A stretch of DNA of 64,000 nucleotides from the NCBI GenBank assembly GCA_965262595.1, contig OZ253548.1, positions 496,001 to 560,000 on the forward strand, written 5' to 3'. Numbering within the stretch: the first letter of the stretch is position 1; every line of letters begins with the position of its first letter. The notes below the pieces were generated by a model. The model was not told where the DNA came from, searched no databases, and saw only the letters and a program-made list of their open reading frames with translations. The stretch comes from CATQHB01 sp965262595. GTDB lineage: Bacteria > Chloroflexota > Dehalococcoidia > Lucifugimonadales > UBA3495. Positions 35,033 to 43,142 of this stretch are shown here, piece by piece. The position numbers were made by a program, and so were the translations under genes.

Positions 35033-35307
35033 GATGCCTCCGGTGGGCCAACGGTCGAACGCCAGTGGCCAATAATCATTTTTGCTTGCCGGTCTCCAAG
35101 GGATTTTAACACTTACTTGCGGGCCGTGGCGGCTGCATTCGTCCACGCAGCAGGGAGAAAGTCCCGAGAAACGAGCGGGCTGAACCGGCGTGACGTATGT
35201 CGTCAGGTCGGTTAATAAAGCCGTTGGTCTGCTAACCGAAAACCGGACCAGCCGAAACGCCCGTTTCGTGGGATGATCTAATCTGCACGAATAAGGAGGG
35301 TCGTCCC

Positions 35308-35466
35308 ATGAAAGAGTCCCGGCATACCCTTGAGCAGGTTGCTTTTTGCCTGCGTCAGGCGGGGCAGGGTACCCTGATGGCGGAGGTATGCCGCAAGCTG
35401 GGCCTCAGCAGGCAGATCTTCTATCGCTGGGGAAAGCAGTTTGACACAATGGAGGTGGCCGGATAA
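35308..35466 (+). pseudogene. IS3-family transposase orfA N-terminal remnant
   Basis: 52 residues, MKESRHTLEQVAFCLRQAG and AEVCRKLGLSRQIFYRWGKQ, matching the helix-turn-helix of IS3-family (IS407-like) OrfA. A strong AAGGAGGG lies upstream. The frame stops early at a TAA (35464-35466); the usual leucine-zipper end is missing. It is followed directly by a piece of orfB. Confidence 0.75.
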
Positions 35467-35468
35467 CC

Positions 35469-35678
35469 AGGGCCTTTACCCTGCTATTAGCCGAGGAGGA
35501 CCAGTTCACCCGGGAGTGTCCGGCGTTTGAGGTGGATACTTCGAAGACTGGGCAGCGAGTGGTCTGGGTGCTGGACCGGCTTAGCGAGACCCACGGACTA
35601 CCCCAGGTGCTGGTAATGGATTACGGACCGGGGTTCACCAGCAAGGCCTCGGGGGCTTGGGCTCAGCGCAGCGGGTAA
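35469..35678 (+). pseudogene. IS3-family transposase orfB (integrase core) internal remnant
   Basis: An open frame without a start encodes FTLLLAEEDQFTRECPAFEV, VVWVLDRLSETHGLPQVLVM then DYGPGFTSKASGAWAQRSG and a TAA. This is the middle of the rve integrase core including one catalytic Asp (D in MDYGPGFTS). The N-terminal half of orfB and the C-terminal Glu region are absent, so the copy has a large internal deletion between orfA and here, and is dead. Confidence 0.75.
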
Positions 35679-35814
35679 GACCGCGCAGCATTACACCAGG
35701 CAAACCGATGTCTCACTAAAGGCCGTCAAGGATGTGGGAAAACCAATATAGTGGCATGGCCTGCATATTTGTTGCTTTCCCTCCGCGCTGCTAGTCCAAA
35801 AGATGGCCCCGCAC

Positions 35815-37113
35815 TCAGAAGCTCTTTTTGGTGAGGAGATTCACCAGGGAGCGTAAGCACTCCTCGTAGGTCTCGGCGTTTTCCCATCCTCGAAAGTCCA
35901 AGACCTGACCCTCCCGCAAAGTGTTGCAAAGGTAGTCCTCTCGTTGGTAGAAAAGATCGTCAATGGCCAGGGCTACCGTTGTTTGACCTGGTCCCTTGTG
36001 TTGGTTGGAGGCCAATTGGGCCAAGTAAGTGCTGGTCTGTGGGCTTTCCAGGGATTGCGCGGTACAAAGCAACGCCAATCCGTCGTAGAAGGGGGTATAT
36101 TCCAAGAGGATGCCCCCGGACAGCACCGCCGCTTCATCGTCAGCGGCGATGGCCCAGGCTGGAATTTGCGAAGCTGCCAGTCCTGATCGGAGTCGGGCGG
36201 CCAATTCGTTATCCTCCGCCGAGCCGACAATCAATACGGTGGGATAAGACCTGCTAACGCCCTTCATCGCGTCTTGCGCTGCCAGCAAAGGCTCCGCCAC
36301 GCCGACATTTTCCAGGAAAGCCTTTGGAATTAATCCACCCGACCTGGCTATGGTATCCAGTCCCAGGGCACTGGGGCCGGTATGGCGGGCCGAGTCCAAG
36401 CCGATACTTTTGCTCAAATCGCAGTTGATAACCTTGGTGAATCCCATCAGACAATTCACAACAACAGCGCTTTCCAGATCGACATTGGTTATCGTTGCGC
36501 CCCTCAGGTCGGCGCCGCTCAAATCTGCCAACGTAAGGGACGTGGCGTTCAGTGTGGAGCCCCTGAGGTTGGCGCCGGCCAAATTGGTCCAGGAAAGATC
36601 CGCGTTGGAAAGGTTGGCGCCGGATAAATTGGCCTCTTCCAAATTGGCGTACTGAAGATCGGAATGGCTAAGGTCTGCCCCGCCCAACTGGGCCCGTTGC
36701 AGGGTGCAGTTGGACAGGTCGCTCCTGACCAGCGAACAGCCGGTCAAATTTGCCGCGGTTAAATCGGCGTAGGACAGATTGGACCGGGAAAGATGAGCCG
36801 ACTGCAGGATGGTACCGGACAGACGGGCGCGGCGGAGATTGCACCCGGTCAAGTCGGTCCTGCTAAGGTCGTCGCGGGCCAAATCGACCCCCGGCAATTT
36901 GATCCCGCTCAAGTAACCGCCGGAGAGGTCGAGTTTAGCGCGTCCGTGAACAAATTCCCGCTCAAAGGTCTCCCCGGTGGAACGGTCTCCCAGACTGTAG
37001 TTCAGGTGGTAAATGATTGGCGACTCGTTAGGAACGAGGAAGGTCAATTCACGCCAACGGGATATTGCATGGGAGCCGGACTTAGCAATGGCTATGTGTT
37101 CGGGGTTAGCCAA
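35815..37113 (-). CDS. Pentapeptide-repeat protein with C-terminal TIR-like domain
   Basis: 432 residues from the TTG at 37113 (AAGGAGG just upstream). Residues ~61-238 are pentapeptide repeats of the A(D/N)LxX type (ADLSHSDLQYANLEEANLSG and more), a right-handed beta-helix. Residues ~291-428 resemble a TIR domain: a first strand VLIVGSAEDN, a helix with ELAARLRSGL, IPAWAI, a central ALLCTAQSLES and an end LDFRGWENAETYEECLRSL, which matches the tail seen in bacterial pentapeptide-TIR proteins. The usual catalytic Glu after the 'S..S' helix is not visible (SLESPQTSTYLAQL), so NADase activity is doubtful. It has no partner gene and sits in the island. Confidence 0.7.
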   Translation of the reverse strand: MANPEHIAIAKSGSHAISRWRELTFLVPNESPIIYHLNYSLGDRSTGETFEREFVHGRAKLDLSGGYLSGIKLPGVDLARDDLSRTDLTGCNLRRARLSGTILQSAHLSRSNLSYADLTAANLTGCSLVRSDLSNCTLQRAQLGGADLSHSDLQYANLEEANLSGANLSNADLSWTNLAGANLRGSTLNATSLTLADLSGADLRGATITNVDLESAVVVNCLMGFTKVINCDLSKSIGLDSARHTGPSALGLDTIARSGGLIPKAFLENVGVAEPLLAAQDAMKGVSRSYPTVLIVGSAEDNELAARLRSGLAASQIPAWAIAADDEAAVLSGGILLEYTPFYDGLALLCTAQSLESPQTSTYLAQLASNQHKGPGQTTVALAIDDLFYQREDYLCNTLREGQVLDFRGWENAETYEECLRSLVNLLTKKSF

Positions 37114-37582
37114 TAGGCCTCCTTGGTGTGGCAACCCGGGCCTTTGCCGTTATTACGGTGCGAAGCGTCCGTCTGGCGGTGCGTCGGGTTGGGTCAGTCT
37201 CCTGGGAGGCCCACGGAGCCGCTCCATTCAATACGACTGACCCTTGGATACACCGCCGCGGATAATGCGGGGCCCCTTCGCCTTAAGGGTTCAATAGCTT
37301 GTACGATACACCAGAAGGGCGGCAAAAGGAAACCGGGTAGCGACGCCGGATGGGGGCCTTCATTTTCGAAATCCTGACGACTGATTCCACTGGCCCCGAT
37401 TCTTGTCCAGAGGTGGTCCAGGAAGGGTTCGACAGTCTCCCCATGTAGGGGTACCTTGGAAATCATTGAGTATTGAAATGCCCCAGCGCATGGGCGTGGC
37501 TATTTGGCGGAATGCAGGCGGCCGGCGTCAAGGTAGGACACGCGAAAGTATCACCTCCAGCCCGCCGAGTCCCATCGGGTGC
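37114..37582. other. 470-bp region without a gene
   Basis: Both strands have only short frames with no ribosome sites. The region is GC-rich on the left and gives no hairpin with a U-tract. I see nothing more in it. Confidence 0.5.
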
Positions 37583-38554
37583 CTAATTAGGCACCCATAC
37601 CATGGCTCCCACCTCGCTGAACTCCCGCTTGAGCTTTTTCCATGAGTCGCCAGCGTCATCGCTTGAGTAAACCTCGCCCAACAGGCTGGAGGCGAGAATA
37701 AAATTGGGGTCGGCAGGGTGGGTGACCAAGGACCAGATGTTGGAATTGGGCTCCACCGGCAGCGGGCGCGTTTCCCAGGTCTTGCCCGCGTCGCTGGAAC
37801 GCTGAATCACTCCGGTGCTGCCGATGGCCGAGTCGCCAACCGCCGCGAAGATTACGTTGGGGTCGTCAGATTTGAATGCAATTCCCCGGCTATAGGGGAG
37901 CGGAAACTGGTCGGTGGTTACCACAGACTGCCAGCTTTCTCCCACGTCGGTAGTAGCAAAGATTTCGCGGGGTGTGCTAAACAGTACTCGGTGCGACTCG
38001 CCCGGGCTGATGGCCATGCCGTGGATGTCGGGGTGAACCCCGTCCTGGATTTGGGTCCAGGTGTCTCCACCGTCTAAGCTGCGGTACACGCCGTCCACTT
38101 CGACTCCCGCCCAAATGGTGCGGTGGTCGTTGGGATCTACCATCAGCGCGGTAACCATTGGTGGGCCTATATGGCACACCTGGGCCATCTGTACGGAAAG
38201 CTTGGCCCAACTTTGGCCGTCATCCCGGGAGCGGAAGAGGGCCGCCGGCTTGATTCCCACGAAAATTGTCTTTGTGTCCTCCGGGTCAATGGCAACAGAC
38301 CAAATGGGGGTTCCTTCCATGGGCGACCATAGCTTGGCCCAGGTGGCGCCCTTGTCTTCGCTGCGGTAGATGCCCTGATCGGACCCGGCCAGGATGCGAT
38401 TGGGATTGTCTGGGTAAACGGCCAAGGCCCTTACTTGGGTCCCAAGTACGAAGGGGTCTCTGATGCGGCTCCAGGTCTCGCCGGAGTCAGGGCTGTGCCA
38501 AACTCCACCGCCAAAACCCACTGCTCCTACGCATATACTGTAGTCGTTTCCCAT
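37583..38554 (-). CDS. BNR/Ycf48-like beta-propeller (sialidase-fold) protein
   Basis: 323 residues. Repeated Asp-box-like blocks of the kind S(D/E)D.G.(T/S)W are seen: SPDSGETWSRI, SEDKGATWAKL, SRDDGQSWAKL, SLDGGDTWTQI, TTDVGESWQSV, SSDAGKTWETR and SSDDAGDSWKKL. Seven such repeats suggest a seven-bladed propeller. The catalytic residues of sialidases are not identifiable. No signal peptide is seen. A TATAAT lies about 65 nt upstream of the ATG. Confidence 0.8.
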   Translation of the reverse strand: MGNDYSICVGAVGFGGGVWHSPDSGETWSRIRDPFVLGTQVRALAVYPDNPNRILAGSDQGIYRSEDKGATWAKLWSPMEGTPIWSVAIDPEDTKTIFVGIKPAALFRSRDDGQSWAKLSVQMAQVCHIGPPMVTALMVDPNDHRTIWAGVEVDGVYRSLDGGDTWTQIQDGVHPDIHGMAISPGESHRVLFSTPREIFATTDVGESWQSVVTTDQFPLPYSRGIAFKSDDPNVIFAAVGDSAIGSTGVIQRSSDAGKTWETRPLPVEPNSNIWSLVTHPADPNFILASSLLGEVYSSDDAGDSWKKLKREFSEVGAMVWVPN

Positions 38555-38870
38555 ACCAATATCACCTTTCCTTACATATTTTGCCAGCAGGCAGGTTCAA
38601 TGTAGGTCGCTATGTTTCATTATACTTAATGCCGCAGTCGAAAACCAACATATTCATTTTGCAAAAGGGTTAATCGACTCCTGAATCTATGTGATTACTG
38701 TAAGTGTTAGGTAATTCCTTGACCGATCGGTATAAGGGGATAAACCCGATCTGAAGGCAAAGATGCGGAACAACGGCAAGTATGCCACGGTGGAAATGGA
38801 GCAGGGGCCGGAAAACGGGGAGCGCTGGCCCTGGCCCGGAAATCGACGTGCCTCACAAGGAACCTTTCAA
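38555..38870. other. 316-bp AT-richer region between BNR and HD genes
   Basis: It holds a probable promoter for the BNR gene at its left end. A short plus-strand frame at 38764 begins ATGCGGAACAACGG but has no clear ribosome site and I do not call it a gene. Confidence 0.4.
38619..38648 (-). promoter_or_regulatory. Probable promoter of the BNR-repeat gene
   Basis: On the minus strand TATAAT (38624-38619) is preceded 18 nt upstream by TTGGTT. It lies about 65 nt before the ATG at 38554. The nuo operon has a very similar pair of elements. Confidence 0.4.
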
Positions 38871-39461
38871 TTACTCGCTATTCCCTGTCCCCCTAACCTC
38901 TGAGAACGGTGGTCGGCCAAAAATGCGCTGCACCATCGGCTCAAAGAACTCCAGGGGGAGGGATTGATAGTCAGGGTCGAAGGACGGCTGGTCCCAGCGG
39001 TGGCAAAACTCCACCGTGTCCTGATACCACGGATGGTCGCGGTAGGCATCCCTGGCTTGGCGGTCACCCCCGGTATGGTGGGCGTAATAGTAGCTCTGAA
39101 AAAGTCCGTGGTGCAGCACTATCCAACAAGTGCGCTCGGAAACGTAGGGGCGTAAAACCGCTGCGGCCAGTTCGCTATGGTTGAATGGAGATAGCAGGTC
39201 TCCGATGTCGTGCAGCAGTGCCCCTACCACAAGTTCCTCGTCGGCCCCGTCTCGATAAGCCCGGCTGGCGCATTGCAGCGAATGCTCCAGCCGGTCGACT
39301 TTATAGCCCGTAAATGACCCGGCCAGGTCCCTTAGCGTCGCCAACACGCGGTTTGCAGTCCCATTGGCGAACTCGGCCTCCAGTTGCTCCAGCAATTCGT
39401 AATCTTCCCGGGTGCCTTCGGCCATGCTGGTGAAGCTTACTGTTTCCTTAGCGTCCGACAT
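38871..39461 (-). CDS. HD-domain protein of the PhnZ/MIOX-like oxygenase type
   Basis: 196 residues. LEHSLQCASRA (His60), GALLHDIGD (His84-Asp85), an HSE at 95-97, an IVLHH at 114-118 and the Asp of CHRWDQPS (157) match the helical HD fold of mixed-valence diiron oxygenases and their hydrolase relatives. PhnZ proteins cleave C-P bonds in 2-aminoethylphosphonate degradation, but no phosphonate gene is nearby, so the substrate is open. It starts 74 bp from, and divergent to, the SDR gene, and shares the same region of the island. Confidence 0.72.
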   Translation of the reverse strand: MSDAKETVSFTSMAEGTREDYELLEQLEAEFANGTANRVLATLRDLAGSFTGYKVDRLEHSLQCASRAYRDGADEELVVGALLHDIGDLLSPFNHSELAAAVLRPYVSERTCWIVLHHGLFQSYYYAHHTGGDRQARDAYRDHPWYQDTVEFCHRWDQPSFDPDYQSLPLEFFEPMVQRIFGRPPFSEVRGTGNSE

Positions 39462-39559
39462 TACGTAACTCCATGCCCAAGAGATTGGATTCAGGGGTGT
39501 AGAATGGATTCAATTCTACCATCCCGATATCAAGTATGGGTTTATCTGGAGGCTCTACA

Positions 39560-40447
39560 ATGGCTGACCGCAAGCGGCTGGACGGGCGCGTCGTCCTCAT
39601 CACGGGTGGGGGCCGCGGCATCGGTAGGGCCATCGCACAGGCCTGTGCCGCCGAGGGGGCACGGCTGTCGCTGACCGCCCGAACCGCATCTGAACTTCAG
39701 GAAACGGCCCAGCTGATTGAGGAGCGATTCCGCGCCGAAGCAATTACCGTAGTTGCGGATGTTTCGCGCCGCGAGCAGTTGGAGCAAGCCGTCTCCCAAA
39801 GTCTGGATCACTACGGTCGGATTGACGTCCTGGTCAACAATGCGGGCAACATTGGTCCGGTAGGCAGGCTCTGGGACAACGACCCCGACGACTGGGCCCG
39901 GACTATATCAGTGCACTTGATGGGAGTGTTCTATGGCTGCCACGCGGTGCTGCCTTCAATGCTCGAACGGGGCAGTGGGCGCATAGTTAATATGACGGGG
40001 GTAGGGGGCCCCAACACCACCGCATACGACGCGGCCAAGACCGCCATAGTCAATTTAACCGAGAATCTGGCGTTGGAACTTAAGGACACTCCGATAACGG
40101 TCAACGCCATAAGTCCTGGTTCCATCCACACCAGGATGTGGGAAGAGACCCGGGACCTGGCGTTGGCAATCGGCGATACGGCCACCTATCTGCGAGGAGT
40201 GCAAGTTACCTCCGGCCAGGGCGCGTCCATTGAGCGAGCAGCGGAATTGGCGGTCTTTCTGGGCAGTGACGACTGTGGCGCCCTTTCGGGACGCATGATT
40301 CGGGCGTTTGCCGACCGATTCGAGGAATTTCCACTAAAGGTCGATGAGATTATGGCATCAGATGCATATCAGCTCCGGCGAGTCGATCCGGAGAGACCTT
40401 TTCCCACTTCCCAGTCATACCCGAACCTTCCCATCGCCGAGCCATAG
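39560..40447 (+). CDS. Short-chain dehydrogenase/reductase
   Basis: 295 residues from the ATG at 39560, with GGAGG 7 nt upstream. TGGGRGIGRA is the NAD(P) loop, NNAGNIG the central motif, and YDAAK (YxxxK) the catalytic pair. The residue where catalytic Ser normally stands appears as Thr/Gly in NMTGVGGPNTTAY. A C-terminal extension after ~225 (RAFADRFEEFPLK) exceeds the classical 250-residue fold. The substrate is unknown; it may act with the divergent HD-domain gene. Confidence 0.85.
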   Translation: MADRKRLDGRVVLITGGGRGIGRAIAQACAAEGARLSLTARTASELQETAQLIEERFRAEAITVVADVSRREQLEQAVSQSLDHYGRIDVLVNNAGNIGPVGRLWDNDPDDWARTISVHLMGVFYGCHAVLPSMLERGSGRIVNMTGVGGPNTTAYDAAKTAIVNLTENLALELKDTPITVNAISPGSIHTRMWEETRDLALAIGDTATYLRGVQVTSGQGASIERAAELAVFLGSDDCGALSGRMIRAFADRFEEFPLKVDEIMASDAYQLRRVDPERPFPTSQSYPNLPIAEP

Positions 40448-40735
40448 TCCTTGGCGATTGAAGTGAAGGCCAATAGATGGGCGGCGGTGTGGCCTATAAC
40501 TCCACCGCCGCACGGACGGAGCGGGTTCTGGTGATTAACCTATCTACGGATGCCGCAACGAATGGTTCCATTGCCATCCATTTCATTCGTAGCCACTCAT
40601 GTTTCAAATCCCTTTAGGAAACCTTTGCATAAGTCCGTGACCTGGATGTTTGTGACTTGAGCGTTCAATGACTTATTCAGAGTATCCCCAGACCATTGTG
40701 ACCAAATACCCTCGAGGATGCCGGGGGAGTGTGGG

Positions 40736-40870
40736 ATGAGCGCACAACAAGAAAAGGTACTGAACCCCAAGCTGGGACTACTGGAACTAGCGAATCAGTT
40801 GGGCAACGTGTCCCCTCGGGAATTTGCCCATTGGCTGAAGCGGCGGATTGACCCGCAAAACTCGCACTAA
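40736..40870 (+). pseudogene. Transposase N-terminal fragment (helix-turn-helix)
   Basis: 44 codons, MSAQQEKVLNPKLGLLELANQ then LGNVSPREFAHWLK. The first half matches the beginning of IS481-like transposases (LLELAxxLGNVS followed by SRxxFY), the second half departs from it, as if a deletion or recombination joined unrelated sequence. It lies 460 bp inside the right end of the candidate island. Confidence 0.5.
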
Positions 40871-41331
40871 GCTTGGTGCAGAGATTGGGGTCAGACCTTG
40901 CCCATACCGGAATGACCAATGCTGTCTCCATTTGAGGATAAACGACTCACCGTGTTGGTTAAGTTTATGAAAGCTCCCCTTGGAAACTATTGAAAGTCTA
41001 GGAGGACTAGCTAATTAGTCGGTTGGAGAAATTATCGTTTTTCATCTCTTTATTCATCGCTGATACTCTCCCTACTAGATTCACCTTGTTACCCGCCTGG
41101 AAGCTCCGATTCCCTCTTGTGAGAATTAGCTAAAGAACCGGCGCCGCATGAAGTTGACATAATAGGATACACTCTAAAGGATCCGCAGCCAGGCTATATG
41201 GTTTCAATGTCGGCTTGAGTCCCAAAGCAATTGTGCTGGGTGTCAAGCATCCTTGTTGGCGGGATCCGGCCTCCCAACCAATGAGTTTTAGAGAAGGAGG
41301 AGCCCAGCCTGGAGCCGCTTTCCTACGGTTA

Positions 41332-41377
41332 GCTTCATTAGCGCCAGGTCGTTGGTTCGAATCCATCCGTCGCCACC
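41332..41377 (+). repeat. Right copy of tRNA 3'-half direct repeat (attR-like tRNA fragment)
   Basis: Matches 29007-29052 with two differences (A to T at 41339, T to C at 41345) and is identical for the last 32 bp. The sequence left of it does not resemble the tRNA 5' half, so it is a fragment and not a second tRNA gene. Confidence 0.75.
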
Positions 41378-41509
41378 TGCTCCTCCGCTTGGCTCTTGCC
41401 CCTGGCTGGCCCTTTCCCTAATTTGCTGTATTTAGGCGCCCCGTTGCCTGGTCTCGCTGCTCCAATTCGGGAATTGACCATTAACCTTATTTTGGTCTGA
41501 GGCTCAAGA

Positions 41510-41866
41510 ATGGCATCCTATCTAATGCCCGGCTTAACCGGCGAAATTGCCAGCCGCATTTGCATGACCGAATGTAAGGCAATGTGCTGCCGCGGCCCGC
41601 TCATACTGGAGCTTACCGAGGCGGAAATAGTGGATTTTGAAGAAAGGGCCGCCCCAATCTTGCCCGCCGACTCAGTCGGCGCGGCTCTGAAGATTACCCG
41701 AAAAGAGGACGGCGGAGGGTGGATCAGGTTCTCCGATTACGAAGGCGAGCGGTGCCCGATGCTGGACCCGGTCACTTTTGCCTGCCGCATTTATGAATAT
41801 CGGCCCCAAAGGTGCCGGGAGTTTCCGCAAAGGCTTACTCCCGGATGCGCAATTTCCGGCGGCTAA
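41510..41866 (+). CDS. YkgJ-like cysteine-cluster protein
   Basis: 118 residues. CMTECKAMCC gives the first cysteine cluster and GERCPMLDPVTFACRIYEYR with PQRCREFP gives the rest; the spacing fits the YkgJ/Fe-S or zinc-binding family of unknown function. No signal peptide or TM. It is the first confident gene right of the candidate island. Confidence 0.78.
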   Translation: MASYLMPGLTGEIASRICMTECKAMCCRGPLILELTEAEIVDFEERAAPILPADSVGAALKITRKEDGGGWIRFSDYEGERCPMLDPVTFACRIYEYRPQRCREFPQRLTPGCAISGG

Positions 41867-41961
41867 TCCCTGGGTATAAGGGCAAGGGGTGTCAGCAGGA
41901 CAGGAAAAATAGGGGCCGCATGGTCGGAGTGAGCTATCCCGAGGGTTAGGAACCGCTCAAA

Positions 41962-42921
41962 CTACCCTTCGTTGGTATCCAATTGCTCGCCCAATTCGGT
42001 AAGGAACCGCTCTATCTCGGGCGACAGGTTTACCTCGGCATCCGGGGCTGCCCCAGGAGTCTCTTCCGAGTCCTGCTGGGCATCGTAATAAGCTTCCATT
42101 TGCTGGATTAACGCCTTAAGTTCGGCGTTCCTTTCCACTGCTGAACTTAATTCCCGGTACTGGCGCTGTCCTCGGCGAATGGGAGCCAGGTCGGAGGGTA
42201 TGTTGGCGTAAATGGAGGACAGGCACTCAATCATTCGCGAAGTTCCGGTAAAATCCTCTTCCAACTGCAAGTACTGGGGCAAGTGAACCATGAAGTTGAT
42301 GGTCTCAATCTTCATCTGGTCGATGCCTTCGGAGACCAGGTTCATTATGGTCGTAGGACCCTGGTAGCTGCTGCCGCGGAGTTTCAAATTCGGCACGGCC
42401 TTGAGTTGAGGCACATCCCCCAGCGAACCGGTGACCAGCAATGGCCGCGTGTGGGGAACGGCATCGTACATCGCGCCGACCCGGCAATACCGCTTGATCC
42501 CAAAGTACTTGACCACCTCAAGAATGGAGTCGGTGTAGTCTTCACTGCTGGCATGAGGTTCCATCAAATGCAAAAAGACGTAGTCCGGCCCGTCTTCGGT
42601 CTTGGCGTAGCGCAGGAAGCTGTTCGGCACCGTTACTTGACGCTCCCCTTGCACCAACCGGATGTTGGGCCGGTAGCGGGTAAAGTCGAAGTAATTGCCG
42701 GGCCGGACCAGCTTGCCTAACTCCTGAGAGTTCAGAAAGCGCTCCAACCGACTTAAAGTTAACGTTCCCACACTGCCCACGTCCACCCAGGGGCGAATCA
42801 TGGCAAATACGTGAGGGTCGCGCAACTCAGGTACTGGCTCGTTTATTTCAAAGGCGCCGATTCTCATGCCCATATATTGCCAGAAATACGCCGGCAATTC
42901 AACCCGTTCCTCCCGCGTCAT
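41962..42921 (-). CDS. PAC2-family protein (proteasome assembly chaperone-like)
   Basis: 319 residues. The core (YVFLHLMEPHASSEDY, YFGIKRYCRVGAMYDAVPHT, then GPTTIMNLV) has the beta-alpha pattern of PAC2 domains, found in archaeal and bacterial ATP-grasp-like chaperone proteins. The C-terminal ~80 residues are a helical, acidic tail with a long coiled coil (YRELSSAVERNAELKALIQQ). An internal ATG at residue 17 is also possible, as the ribosome site before 42921 is poor. No proteasome genes are nearby; the function is unknown. Confidence 0.7.
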   Translation of the reverse strand: MTREERVELPAYFWQYMGMRIGAFEINEPVPELRDPHVFAMIRPWVDVGSVGTLTLSRLERFLNSQELGKLVRPGNYFDFTRYRPNIRLVQGERQVTVPNSFLRYAKTEDGPDYVFLHLMEPHASSEDYTDSILEVVKYFGIKRYCRVGAMYDAVPHTRPLLVTGSLGDVPQLKAVPNLKLRGSSYQGPTTIMNLVSEGIDQMKIETINFMVHLPQYLQLEEDFTGTSRMIECLSSIYANIPSDLAPIRRGQRQYRELSSAVERNAELKALIQQMEAYYDAQQDSEETPGAAPDAEVNLSPEIERFLTELGEQLDTNEG

Positions 42922-43142
42922 CGCAATTACGGTTCATTCTCATCTCGCATTCTATTATGGATTCCCTTTCTGGATTCCTTTTGACAGCTATTACCCCGCT
43001 GAACCGCCGGCCTACAACCTGGCACGCCCGGTGCAATGTTGTAATTTGGAAACTCTAACGCTATTGTGTCCCCCAGATACCCTTAAAGGGAACCCCGACG
43101 GCCGACCGGCTTATCTAATCTGAACTGAGGCGCCGTAAAACT

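Larger units (their letters stand above)
29021..41377. mobile_element. Candidate decayed genomic island inserted at the tRNA(CAU) gene
   Basis: About 12.3 kb bounded by direct repeats of the tRNA 3' end, with the intact tRNA on the left. It carries accessory genes in both orientations, two transposase remnants and at least two small genes with single in-frame stops. No integrase, excisionase or replication gene was found, so the element is probably immobile. The bounds rest on the repeat; the history is inferred. Confidence 0.6.
40448..41509. other. 1-kb region with a transposase remnant and the right att-like repeat
   Basis: Apart from the transposase piece at 40736-40870 and the tRNA-derived repeat at 41332-41377 I find no gene. 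Composition shifts to more AT around 40,950-41,160. The segment 41378-41509 is probably the resumed host chromosome leading into the YkgJ-like gene. Confidence 0.45.

Noticed and set aside
33767..35215. Long plus-strand frame opposite the Abhydrolase_10 gene
   Set aside because: Antisense to a well-supported gene; low-complexity composition and no ribosome site.
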